From assembly GCA_035719045.1 (NCBI GenBank), contig DASTGO010000305.1, forward strand, positions 1-30,468: a DNA stretch of 30,468 nt, read 5' to 3'. The notes beneath the pieces were generated by a model, which had not been told where the DNA came from, made no database searches, and saw only the letters and a list, made by a program, of their open reading frames with translations. A program made the translations under genes and the position numbers. The stretch comes from DASTGO01 sp035719045. GTDB lineage: Bacteria > Actinomycetota > Actinomycetes > Actinomycetales > Kineosporiaceae. Positions within the stretch are counted from its first letter, which is position 1, and each line of letters opens with the position of its first letter. This document shows, one piece after another, positions 1 through 7,182 of this stretch.

Positions 1-1
1 G

Positions 2-781
2 GTGGGGTCGCTGTGGCGGTCGGTGGAGGCGGGCACCGGTGATCCGGGGGAGGTCGCGGAGACCGCCGGACGGATGGCGGTGGCGGTGCCCGCCCAGGCA
101 CCGGTACTTCAGGACGACCCAGAGCAGTTCTCCGGGGTCGATCGGACGCTGACGGCGGCGGTGGCCCGGGCGTTCATCGATCAGACCCTGGCCGCTGCGC
201 GGGAGACGATGGGGGCGGATGCCCGGCTGGTCAGCGTGGTGGAGAGCCTGCACGCGGAGACGGTGCCGATGGTGTCCAGTCTTCGTCAGGGCAGCAGTGT
301 GGTAGGGCTGATGCGGGAGTCCTGGGAGAACCTGCTCACCGACTTTGTGACGGGGATCGACTCCGCTGATCCCGGGGTGTGGGTCCACCTGCGCGAGCGG
401 CTGCGCACCGGCAATCGTCAGGCGCCGGTTCCAGCCCGATCTGACGCCGGGGAGTTGTCCGGGGTGGCTGATCCCGGGCTGCTGCCCGACGACCCGAACG
501 ACTGGCCCGACCCGAATGACTGGCTGGACCTGGCCGACTGGCCCGACCCGAACGACTGGCCCGACCTGGACACCCTGCCGGCAGGCGACAACCGGCCCGA
601 GCGGGCGGGACCTGACCCGTTGTGGCTGCGACGGCTGACCACACCTTCCTCCCCCTCGGACAGCACCGGCCTCGGGGGACTCACGCCGGCGTCGGCCTGG
701 GGCAGCCGACGCCGGCGCAGCCGGGAGGAGGGCCATGAACCCGACCCAGGCGGCAAACGCCTTGCCCGACAACGGGAGTAG
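2..781 (+). CDS. Unrecognised protein, probably 5'-truncated, with Asp/Trp hexapeptide repeats
   Basis: The frame is open from the first bases of the window, so the true start may lie upstream; the first in-frame start-like codon is GTG at 2. I do not recognise a family. Residues about 45-135 look like a folded, mostly helical domain. From about residue 160 the chain becomes acidic and low in complexity, with four to five copies of a six-residue unit of the form DPNDWP/DLADWP. A basic Arg-rich tail follows, and the protein ends at TAG 779-781. The stop codon lies inside the first unit of a short tandem repeat that runs towards the convergent gltD-like gene. No signal peptide or membrane segment is visible in the part present. 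Coding status is supported by codon use in the first 400 bases; function is unknown. Confidence 0.6.
   Translation: MGSLWRSVEAGTGDPGEVAETAGRMAVAVPAQAPVLQDDPEQFSGVDRTLTAAVARAFIDQTLAAARETMGADARLVSVVESLHAETVPMVSSLRQGSSVVGLMRESWENLLTDFVTGIDSADPGVWVHLRERLRTGNRQAPVPARSDAGELSGVADPGLLPDDPNDWPDPNDWLDLADWPDPNDWPDLDTLPAGDNRPERAGPDPLWLRRLTTPSSPSDSTGLGGLTPASAWGSRRRRSREEGHEPDPGGKRLARQRE
491..580 (+). repeat. 18-bp tandem repeat coding for DPNDWP units
   Basis: Units begin at 491, 509, 527, 545 and (degenerate) 563, each close to GACCCGAACGACTGGCCC. The period is a multiple of three, so the repeat is read in frame as Asp-Pro-Asn-Asp-Trp-Pro hexapeptides. The first and fourth units are identical, consistent with recent slippage or unequal exchange. 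Confidence 0.85.
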
Positions 782-822
782 TGGTCCGGCGACGGGAGCA
801 GCCGGCCCGACGACGGGAGTAG
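772..822. repeat. Short tandem repeat spanning a stop codon
   Basis: The core ACGGGAGYAG occurs at 772-781, 792-801 and 813-822, a period of 20-21 bases. The first copy contains the TAG stop of the upstream gene (779-781). The array fills the gap between two convergent genes. I see no clear hairpin in it. Confidence 0.7.
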
Positions 823-843
823 TGGCACGGCAGAAGCGACCGG

Positions 844-2298
844 TCAGACCGTGACGGCCGCCAGGTAGGCGTCGATCGAGGTGCTGATCCGCTTGCCGTC
901 GCCCATCGCCAGGATCACCGTGGCCGCGCCGCGGACGATGTCCCCGCCGGCGAAGACCCCGGGCATCGAGGTCTGGCCGCTCTCGTCGGTCTCGATGTAG
1001 CCCCAACGGTTCAGCTGCAGGTCCGGGGCGGTCGAGGTGAGCAGGGGATTGGCCCGGGTGCCGATCGCCACGATGACCGTGTCGCAGGGCAGCACGTACT
1101 CCGAGCCCGCGACCGGGACCGGGCGGCGGCGGCCGGACTGGTCGGGCTCGCCGAGCTCCATCCGGCGGCACTCCAGGCCGGTCACCCAGTTGCCGTCGTC
1201 GCCGATCACCCGGACCGGCGCGGTGAGGAACTCGAAGCGCACGCCCTCCTGCTCGGCGTGGTGGACCTCCTCCGCCCGGGCCGGCAGTTCGGTGTGGGAG
1301 CGCCGGTAGACGATGACGGCCTCCTCGGCGCCCAGCCGCCGCGCCGTGCGGACCGCGTCCATCGCGACGTTGCCCCCGCCGACCACGGCCACCCGCCGGC
1401 CGTGCAGCACGGGGGTCTCGCCGCCGTCCCGCCAGGCGCCCATCAGGTTGACCCGGGTCAGGTACTCGTTGGCGGAGTAGACGCCCTTGAGGTGCTCGCC
1501 GGGCACGTCCATGAAGACCGGCAGCCCGGCCCCGACGGCGACGAACACCGCGTCGTAGTCCTTGCGCAGTTCGGGCAGGGTGAAGGTGCGGCCGATGACC
1601 GCGTTGCACTCGATCCGCACGCCCTGCGCGACCAGGCGTTCGATCTCCCGGCGGACGATCTCCTTCGGCAGCCGGAACTCCGGGATGCCGTAGACGAGCA
1701 CCCCGCCCGGCTCGTGGAACGCCTCGAAGACGGTGACCGCATGCCCGCGTCGGGCCAGCTCACCGGCGGCGGTCAGCCCGGCCGGCCCGGACCCGACCAC
1801 CGCCACCTTCCGCCCGGTGGGGGGCACCGGCCGCGGCGGCTCGGTGAGGTGCTCCGCGGCCCAGTCCGCCACGTACCGTTCCAGGTATCCGATGCCGACC
1901 GGCTTGCCGTCCACGCCGCGCAGGTTCTCCCCGCGCGGGCACTGCCCCTCGCACTGGGTCTCCTGCGGGCAGACCCGTCCCGTGATGCCCGGGAGGGTGT
2001 TGCAGGCCTGCAGCAGTTCCGCCGCGCCGCGCAGGTCGCCGTCCGCGACCAGTCCGACGAATCCCGGGATGTCGACGCCGACGGGGCAACCGTGCACGCA
2101 GTGCGCCTTGCGGCAGAGCAGGCAGCGCTGGGACTCGCGCAGCGCCGCGGCGGCGTCGAACCCGAGGTTGACCTCCGCGAAGGAGCGGGACCGGGGTTCG
2201 GCGTCCCGCTCGGGCATGTCCTGGCGGGCGATGAGCATCCGCTCCTTGGTCGGGATCCGCCCCAGCGGGACCTCGGCCGGCACGTTCGGGTCGGACAT
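844..2298 (-). CDS. NfnB/GltD-type NADPH-dependent flavoprotein, large subunit
   Basis: 484-residue pyridine-nucleotide oxidoreductase of the glutamate synthase small-subunit family. The N-terminal domain carries eight cysteines for two [4Fe-4S] clusters (C59, C62, C67, C71, C99, C110, C116, C120). An FAD-binding GSGPAG motif lies at 169-174, and a second Rossmann motif, GGGNVA at 307-312, should bind NAD(P)H. A GDIVRG-type FAD motif is near the C-terminus. ATG at 2298 is preceded by GGAGG. It lies one base after the stop of the nfnA-like gene, so the two are surely cotranscribed and translationally coupled. Next to an NfnA-like partner it is best read as the large subunit of NADH-dependent ferredoxin:NADP+ oxidoreductase, or of the related sulfide dehydrogenase, and not as a GltB partner, because no gltB is present here. 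Family certain, substrate less so. Confidence 0.9.
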   Translation of the reverse strand: MSDPNVPAEVPLGRIPTKERMLIARQDMPERDAEPRSRSFAEVNLGFDAAAALRESQRCLLCRKAHCVHGCPVGVDIPGFVGLVADGDLRGAAELLQACNTLPGITGRVCPQETQCEGQCPRGENLRGVDGKPVGIGYLERYVADWAAEHLTEPPRPVPPTGRKVAVVGSGPAGLTAAGELARRGHAVTVFEAFHEPGGVLVYGIPEFRLPKEIVRREIERLVAQGVRIECNAVIGRTFTLPELRKDYDAVFVAVGAGLPVFMDVPGEHLKGVYSANEYLTRVNLMGAWRDGGETPVLHGRRVAVVGGGNVAMDAVRTARRLGAEEAVIVYRRSHTELPARAEEVHHAEQEGVRFEFLTAPVRVIGDDGNWVTGLECRRMELGEPDQSGRRRPVPVAGSEYVLPCDTVIVAIGTRANPLLTSTAPDLQLNRWGYIETDESGQTSMPGVFAGGDIVRGAATVILAMGDGKRISTSIDAYLAAVTV

Positions 2299-2299
2299 C

Positions 2300-3127
2300 T
2301 CAGGCCTCCAGGCAGGCGAGGCGGCGGGCCAGGGCGGCCTGCTCGAACTCGCGGTAGGTGGTCAGGCGGTCGGCGAGCTGGTCGAAGTCCACGGCGTGCC
2401 CGTCGAACTCGGGACCGTCCACGCAGGCGTAGCGGCTGGCGCCGTCGATGCTGACCCGGCACCCGCCGCACATCCCGGTGCCGTCCAGCATGATCGAGTT
2501 CAGGGAGACGATCGTCTCGATCCGGAACGGACGGGTGACCTCGGCGCAGGCCCGCATCATCGGCACCGGCCCCACCGCGTACACCCGGTCCACGTCACCG
2601 GCCCGGCAGGCGTCCTCCAGGGCGGTGGTGACGAAGCCCGCGCGGCCGTAGCTGCCGTCGTCGGTGCAGACCACGACGTCCCCGGCGGCCCGCAGTTCGT
2701 CCTCGAGGATCACCCATTCCCGGGACCGGCCGCCGATGATCGAGGTCACCCGGACCCCGGCGGTCGCCAGGGCTGCGGCGATCGGCCGGATCACCGCCGT
2801 CCCGACCCCGCCGCCGACGCAGACCGCGTGCCCGCTCTCCAGCAGGTCGGTGGGCCGGCCGAGCGGGCCCGCGACATCCGTGATGGCGTCGCCGGCCTCG
2901 AGATCGAGCAGGTCGTAGGTGCTCTTGCCGATCGCCTGGACGACCAGGGTGATCGTGCCGTGCTCGCGGTCGGAGTCGGTGATGGTGAGCGGGATGCGCT
3001 CGGCCCCCGGGCCCTTGCGGACGATGACGAACTGTCCCGGCCGGCGGACCTCGGCGATCCGCGGGGCGTCGACCACGAGACGGGTGACGTTCGGGGACAG
3101 TCGTACCTTCTCGCGGATCACGTTCAC
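2300..3127 (-). CDS. NfnA/SudB-type FAD- and [2Fe-2S]-binding subunit
   Basis: 275-residue dihydroorotate dehydrogenase electron-transfer-like subunit. It has an N-terminal FAD barrel (PGQFV at 30-34; ERIPLTIT at 43-50), a NAD(P)-binding core with VGGGVGTA at about 104-111, and a C-terminal [2Fe-2S] segment with C220, C223 and C235 preceded by an Asp, as in NfnA proteins. I chose GTG at 3127 because GGAAG sits six bases upstream and the predicted N-terminus then matches the family length. The frame stays open further upstream, with alternative GTG starts at 3160, 3172 and 3184. It is the first gene of a two-gene operon with the NfnB-like protein. Together they should exchange electrons between NADH, NADPH and ferredoxin (or sulfide/polysulfide) in the cytoplasm. 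Confidence 0.88.
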   Translation of the reverse strand: MNVIREKVRLSPNVTRLVVDAPRIAEVRRPGQFVIVRKGPGAERIPLTITDSDREHGTITLVVQAIGKSTYDLLDLEAGDAITDVAGPLGRPTDLLESGHAVCVGGGVGTAVIRPIAAALATAGVRVTSIIGGRSREWVILEDELRAAGDVVVCTDDGSYGRAGFVTTALEDACRAGDVDRVYAVGPVPMMRACAEVTRPFRIETIVSLNSIMLDGTGMCGGCRVSIDGASRYACVDGPEFDGHAVDFDQLADRLTTYREFEQAALARRLACLEA

Positions 3128-3148
3128 GCTGTGCTTCCACCTCGCCTG

Positions 3149-3184
3149 GTTCTGGTTCACGGTGCGGTTCACGTCTCGGTTCAC
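3149..3184 (-). repeat. 12-bp GTGAAC repeat upstream of the nfnA-like start
   Basis: Three adjacent 12-base units, each starting GTGAAC on the minus strand (at 3184, 3172, 3160), lie in frame just upstream of the chosen start, which itself begins GTGAAC at 3127. Each unit offers a potential GTG start. None of the three has a good Shine-Dalgarno sequence. Confidence 0.6.
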
Positions 3185-3352
3185 ATCCGACCGGAGGTCC
3201 GGCACGCGGCGGCTCCGGTCCCTCTCGTCCGGAGTCTGCCTCGCGGCATCTGCCCGGGTAAGCGCCGGAGGTCCTCGGCCGCGTGGCTCGGGGTGTGCTG
3301 GGCCGCCGGGTGCGGGCACCGGGGTGACGCGGCGCGCTGGCAGAGTGGGGGT

Positions 3353-4396
3353 GTGGTATCGACGCAGGCCGTGGGCGGGTACGGCGAACTGGAGGCCGCC
3401 GAGGAGTGGTTCCGGCGGCAGGGGCTGCCCTGGTTCGTGGACGCGGTCGACGACCGGGTCCGGGAACTGCTGGGCCGGCGTCGGCTGTGGGCCCTGCTGG
3501 CCGGGGTCGCCGTGGTCGCCGCGGCGGCCGGGTGGTGCGCCTGGGCGACCCTTGAGGACGCGCCGTCAGCGGGGCTGGTGGCGGTGGTGGTCGCGATCGG
3601 GCTGCTGCTGGCATATGCGGGCGGGCCGCTGCGGGTGTCGATCATGGCCCGCTGGGCGGCCCGGAGGGTGCTGGCGGAGCTGGATCTGCTGCTACCCCTG
3701 GTCAGCCGGGCGCTACCGCTGTTGCTGTTGTTCATGACCTTCCTGTTCATCAACACCGAGGTCTGGCAGGTGGCCTCCACCCTGCCCCGCAGCAGCCTGT
3801 ACGCAACTGTTCTGCTGTTCTCCGTGCTCGGGGTGAGTTTCCTGCTGACGAAACTGCCCGAGGAGGTCCGCCGCGTGCAGCAGGCGGCCGCCGGGGAGGG
3901 ACTGGTCCAGGCCTGCCGGGGGACGCCCGTCGAGCAGGTGGCCCGGACCCTCGCCGACGCCAGGGCCGGTGTGCCCGCCCCGGACGGTGACGAGCCGCTC
4001 AGCCCGACCCAGCGGGCCAACCTGCTGCTGGTCCTGTTGGTGACCCAGGCGTTCCAGGTGCTCTTCCTCGCGCTGGCCGTGTTCGTGTTCTTCGTCTGTT
4101 TCGGGCTGCTGGCGATCACCCCGGCGGTGATCCGGGCCTGGATCGGTCACCCGCCGACCGCGATCCGGTGGGACTGGGGCATCGTCCAACTGCACCTGCC
4201 CGTGAGCAGTGAGCTGTACCAGGTGTCGGTGTTCCTGTCCGCGTTCGCGGGCCTCTACTTCACCGTCTATGCGGTCAGCGACGCCGGCTACCGGGAGCAG
4301 TTCTTCGGAGAGCTGTCCCATGGGCTGGAGCAGGCGCTCGGTGTCCGCGAGGTGTACCGGACCCTGGCCCGGGACGGGTCCTCGGCGCGGGAATGA
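3353..4396 (+). CDS. Multi-spanning membrane protein of unknown function
   Basis: 347-residue protein I cannot assign to a named family. After a soluble N-terminal ~45 residues there are about six or seven hydrophobic segments: near residues 45-68, 74-95, 118-145, 150-168, two close together at about 225-262, and 290-310. A charged loop with many Ala, Arg and Glu lies between the fourth and fifth. The much longer open frame upstream to 1733 is antisense to the nfn genes and is rejected. GTG at 3353 is chosen because it follows a G-rich AGTGGGGGT stretch and starts the first plausible N-terminus clear of the divergent nfnA-like gene. It is divergent from the nfn operon (225-base gap) and convergent with the DUF5808 gene; its TGA (4394-4396) lies within a 19-bp tandem repeat. 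Confidence 0.75.
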   Translation: MVSTQAVGGYGELEAAEEWFRRQGLPWFVDAVDDRVRELLGRRRLWALLAGVAVVAAAAGWCAWATLEDAPSAGLVAVVVAIGLLLAYAGGPLRVSIMARWAARRVLAELDLLLPLVSRALPLLLLFMTFLFINTEVWQVASTLPRSSLYATVLLFSVLGVSFLLTKLPEEVRRVQQAAAGEGLVQACRGTPVEQVARTLADARAGVPAPDGDEPLSPTQRANLLLVLLVTQAFQVLFLALAVFVFFVCFGLLAITPAVIRAWIGHPPTAIRWDWGIVQLHLPVSSELYQVSVFLSAFAGLYFTVYAVSDAGYREQFFGELSHGLEQALGVREVYRTLARDGSSARE

Positions 4397-4430
4397 CCGG
4401 CAGACGCGGGAATGACCGTCAGGCGCGGGA
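4386..4430. repeat. 19-bp tandem repeat spanning a convergent gene junction
   Basis: The core CGCGGGAATGACCG begins at 4386 and again at 4405, and a third partial unit (CGCGGGA) begins at 4424. The first unit contains the TGA stop of the membrane protein. The stop and last two codons of the convergent DUF5808 gene overlap the second and third units. Confidence 0.8.
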
Positions 4431-4727
4431 GGCCAGCCGTTGTCGCAGCAGGGCCACCAGCCGGCCGAGGTTGAGCGTCCACCCCACCCCGAAGGGCTGC
4501 GGGGTGAACAGGTGACCGTCCTCCGGTGCCCACATCCGGTCCCGGAACCGCTGCGCGGTCGGCCTGCGCAGGTCGTAGGGGACGAAACCGAGCGTGCCGT
4601 TCCAGGTCCGCTCCGGCGCCGGCGTGCGCAGTTCCTTGACCACGGCCGCGATCAGGAATCCCAGTCCGATCAGGCGGAGCAGGCCCCCCAGTCCCGGCTG
4701 CTTCGCCTGCCTCTTCTCACGCGACAT
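4419..4727 (-). CDS. Small DUF5808 membrane-anchored protein
   Basis: 102 residues. A basic N-terminus is followed by one hydrophobic segment (about residues 14-28). The C-terminal half reads as a DUF5808 domain: a Trp-Asn-Gly start, a PYDLRRPT stretch, a W-A-P-E-D turn and a final GVGWTLNLGR motif. DUF5808 is usually found on short membrane proteins of unknown role, so a topology with the domain outside one TM helix is likely. ATG at 4727 has a good Shine-Dalgarno (GGGAGG). The much longer open frame upstream is antisense to the acyl-CoA dehydrogenase and is rejected. The gene is monocistronic, divergent from the dehydrogenase across 154 bases. Confidence 0.8.
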   Translation of the reverse strand: MSREKRQAKQPGLGGLLRLIGLGFLIAAVVKELRTPAPERTWNGTLGFVPYDLRRPTAQRFRDRMWAPEDGHLFTPQPFGVGWTLNLGRLVALLRQRLASRA

Positions 4728-4881
4728 CCCGGCCTCCCCAGACCCCACGGCTCCTGCCGAGGGCAGCCTAGTCCGGATGGTGCTCGTTGCCCCGGTCGAC
4801 ATGGACCGGCGGCCCGCTCCGCGGCCGCGCGGGTAGCGTGAGCCCGGTCGGCCAAGGACGGCATCCCGGAGGGAAACGAAT

Positions 4882-6069
4882 ATGGCGAGCGGCGTGACCC
4901 GGGTCCTTCCCAGCCAGGATGCGGCGGACCTGGTCGGGCTGGCCCGGGAGCTGGCCCGCCGGGAGCTGGCGCCCCGGGCCGCAGAGGCCGAGCGCGAGGA
5001 GCGGTTCCCCCGGGAGGTGTTCCGCCTGCTCGGCCGGGCCGGGCTGCTCGGGCTGCCGTATCCGGAGGAGTTCGGCGGTGGCGGGCAGCCGATGGAGGTG
5101 TACGTCCAGGTCCTGGAGGAACTGGCCTCCGCGTGGGCGAGTGTGGCGGTCGGGGTCTCGGTGCACACGCTGTCGTGTTTCGGGGTGGCCCGGTACGGCA
5201 CGCCGCAGCAGCAGGCCCGCTGGTTGCCGGACATGCTCGCCGGGGAGCTGCTGGGGGCGTACTGCCTGTCCGAGTCGCAGGCCGGGTCGGACCCGGCGGC
5301 GATGACCACCCGTGCCGTGCACGACGGCGACGGCTACGTGCTGGACGGGGCCAAGGCGTGGGTGACCCACGGCGGGCAGGCGGACTACTACCAGGTGATG
5401 GCACGGACCTCGGCCGAGCGGAGCGGGATCTCCTGCTTCCTGGTCCCCGCGGAGGCTGCTGGCCTGACCGCCGACCGGCCGGAGCGGAAGATGGGCCTCA
5501 CCGGGTCCACCACGGCGGGGATGCGCTTCGACGGCGTGCGGGTGGAGGCCGGCCGGCGGCTGGGGGCCGAGGGGGAGGGCCTGCGGATCGCGCTGGCGGG
5601 ACTGGACTCCGGGCGGCTCGGGATCGCGGCCTGCGCGGTCGGCCTGGCGCAGGCGGCGCTGGACGAGGCCTGCGCCTACGCCCGGCAGCGCAACGCCTTC
5701 GGCAGGCCGATCATCGAGCATCAGGGGCTGGCGTTCCTGCTGGCCGACCTGGCGGCGGCGGTGGCGGCGGCCCGGGCCACCCTGCACGCCGCGGCGCGGA
5801 CCTATGACCAGGGCCTGCCGGTGACCACCGCGGCGTCGATCGCGAAGCTGGTCGCGACGGACAGCGCGATGCGGGTGACCACCGAGGCGGTGCAGGTGCT
5901 CGGCGGCGCGGGCTACACGCAGGACTTCCCGGTGGAGCGGTACCTGCGTGAGGCGAAGGTGATGCAGATCTTCGAGGGCACGAACCAGATCCAGCGGGTG
6001 GTCATCTCCCGCGGACTGCGCGGCGGTGACGACGGCGCCCTGCACGTCGCCGAACCCACGGCTCTGTAG
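4882..6069 (+). CDS. Acyl-CoA dehydrogenase
   Basis: 395-residue FAD-dependent dehydrogenase that should introduce the alpha,beta double bond in an acyl-CoA thioester and pass electrons to ETF. Visible signatures are the middle-domain YCLSESQAGSD segment, the WVTHGG flavin-contact strand, the RQRNAFGRPI helix, and the C-terminal GGAGYTQDFPVERYLREAK and IFEGTNQIQ motifs. Glu365 in IFEGTNQIQ matches the catalytic base of short/medium-chain members. Length is typical of the family. ATG at 4882 follows GGAGGG at good spacing. No ETF or acyl-CoA ligase gene is adjacent, so the substrate (short straight-chain or branched-chain acyl-CoA) cannot be decided from context. Confidence 0.95.
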   Translation: MASGVTRVLPSQDAADLVGLARELARRELAPRAAEAEREERFPREVFRLLGRAGLLGLPYPEEFGGGGQPMEVYVQVLEELASAWASVAVGVSVHTLSCFGVARYGTPQQQARWLPDMLAGELLGAYCLSESQAGSDPAAMTTRAVHDGDGYVLDGAKAWVTHGGQADYYQVMARTSAERSGISCFLVPAEAAGLTADRPERKMGLTGSTTAGMRFDGVRVEAGRRLGAEGEGLRIALAGLDSGRLGIAACAVGLAQAALDEACAYARQRNAFGRPIIEHQGLAFLLADLAAAVAAARATLHAAARTYDQGLPVTTAASIAKLVATDSAMRVTTEAVQVLGGAGYTQDFPVERYLREAKVMQIFEGTNQIQRVVISRGLRGGDDGALHVAEPTAL

Positions 6070-6143
6070 GGAGTTGCGCGCGGCGTCCGGCCCGTCCCAG
6101 GACCGGCGTGGGGTCGCCCAGCCCGATCACCACGGCAGCCCGG

Positions 6144-6878
6144 TCACCACATCAGCACCAGCGACGCCGCCATCCCGGACGCCATCACCCCGGCGACGAC
6201 ACCGTCCCCCACCCCCAGTCGACGGGAACGCCCCGGTTCCCGGTGCCAGGTCCGGGCCGCCACCGTGACCAGCAGGCAGGTCACGGCCAGCAGGAGGGCG
6301 GTGACGGCGACGGTCACGCCGTGCGCCCATACCGGCTGGTCGAGGTGGTTCATCGGCATCGCCGCGGCATCCGCCGACCCCATCGGGTCGCCGGACATGG
6401 TGTGTCCGGGCATCGGGTCGCCGGGCATGGTGTGGCCGGACATCCCGGCCGCCCCCGTCTGGTCCGTCGTCATCCCCGCGCCGGCCGACCCGGTCCCCCC
6501 GGACGGTGCGGTGCCGGTCATGGCGGACATCAGGGCGGCCATCCAGACCATCGCGAACATCATCCCCGCATGGGCCAGCAGCAGTCCCCGGCCGGGGTTC
6601 GGTCCCGGCGCGGAGGCGTCGGCCGGCCGCGCGGTCGTGAAGGCGAGGCCCAGGTGCCACAGTCCTGCCACGGCGAACACGCCGAGCAGCAGGACGCCCG
6701 CCGTCCCGGAAGGCCAGGCCCACGGCATGACCGCCATCGCCGAGCACATCAGGACATGGCTGCCATGGCTGAGCCGGACCCGCCACGGACCGTGTCCCGC
6801 GGCGCGCAGCACGCTGTAGGCACCCGTGGCGACGAATACGGCGGTCAGCAGCCACCAGGCCGGGGTCTCCCGCATCAT
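6144..6878 (-). CDS. DUF5134 membrane protein with Met/His-rich loop
   Basis: 244-residue membrane protein whose layout matches DUF5134: hydrophobic segments near residues 8-26, 40-58, 62-82, 98-117, 190-209 and 225-243. Between the fourth and fifth lies a loop of about 60 residues that is rich in Met and His, with repeated GDPM, GHTM and MPMNH elements (about residues 143-178). Such loops are typical of extracytoplasmic Cu(I) binding. The gene is divergent from the CopD-CtaG fusion, which supports a copper or cytochrome oxidase role. A copper function is inference; the family is formally uncharacterised. Two ATGs are possible (6878 or 6875). Confidence 0.85.
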   Translation of the reverse strand: MMRETPAWWLLTAVFVATGAYSVLRAAGHGPWRVRLSHGSHVLMCSAMAVMPWAWPSGTAGVLLLGVFAVAGLWHLGLAFTTARPADASAPGPNPGRGLLLAHAGMMFAMVWMAALMSAMTGTAPSGGTGSAGAGMTTDQTGAAGMSGHTMPGDPMPGHTMSGDPMGSADAAAMPMNHLDQPVWAHGVTVAVTALLLAVTCLLVTVAARTWHREPGRSRRLGVGDGVVAGVMASGMAASLVLMW

Positions 6879-7182
6879 GACCGGAACCTACGACGGCGGG
6901 AGCGCCAGGTGGTGGCGGATCGCCGAGCGCCGCCGACTCCGTCCTCGACGACCCGCCGGACAACGGACACCGTCCTCGGGCGGACACCCGATCCGGGCGG
7001 GACCGGCGCAACGACCGATCGGCCCGGTCCGCGGACTACGCTCGACGGCGTCCGGGGGGACGAAGACCGCGCCGGCGGTCGCGGCGAACCCCGGCGCGAC
7101 GGCGACCGACGGGCCCGGGCGTGGGCCGCCCCCGACCGTCCGGCCGGGAGACGTCGGCGGGATCGACGGACGGGCGTGGGCG
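6879..7182. other. Divergent intergenic region between DUF5134 and CopD-CtaG genes
   Basis: About 300 bases without an assigned gene. The frame of the downstream CopD-CtaG gene is open through it, and codons from about 7050 on look coding-like (third positions mostly G or C). However, the only in-frame start codons are ATG 6826 and ATG 6877, both inside or at the very start of the opposite gene. The promoters of both divergent genes must be here. I see no strong -10 box or operator. Confidence 0.5.

Noticed and set aside
844..2298. Glutamate synthase small subunit (gltD) as a specific name
   Set aside because: No gltB is adjacent, and the coupled NfnA-like subunit points to the NfnB/SudA type.
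1733..3352. Long plus-strand upstream extension of the membrane protein gene
   Set aside because: It is antisense to the nfn operon and has Pro/Arg/Gly-rich shadow composition; coding character starts only at about 3353.
4768..6045. Minus-strand open frame opposite the acyl-CoA dehydrogenase
   Set aside because: No motifs and shadow composition; the plus-strand enzyme is certain.
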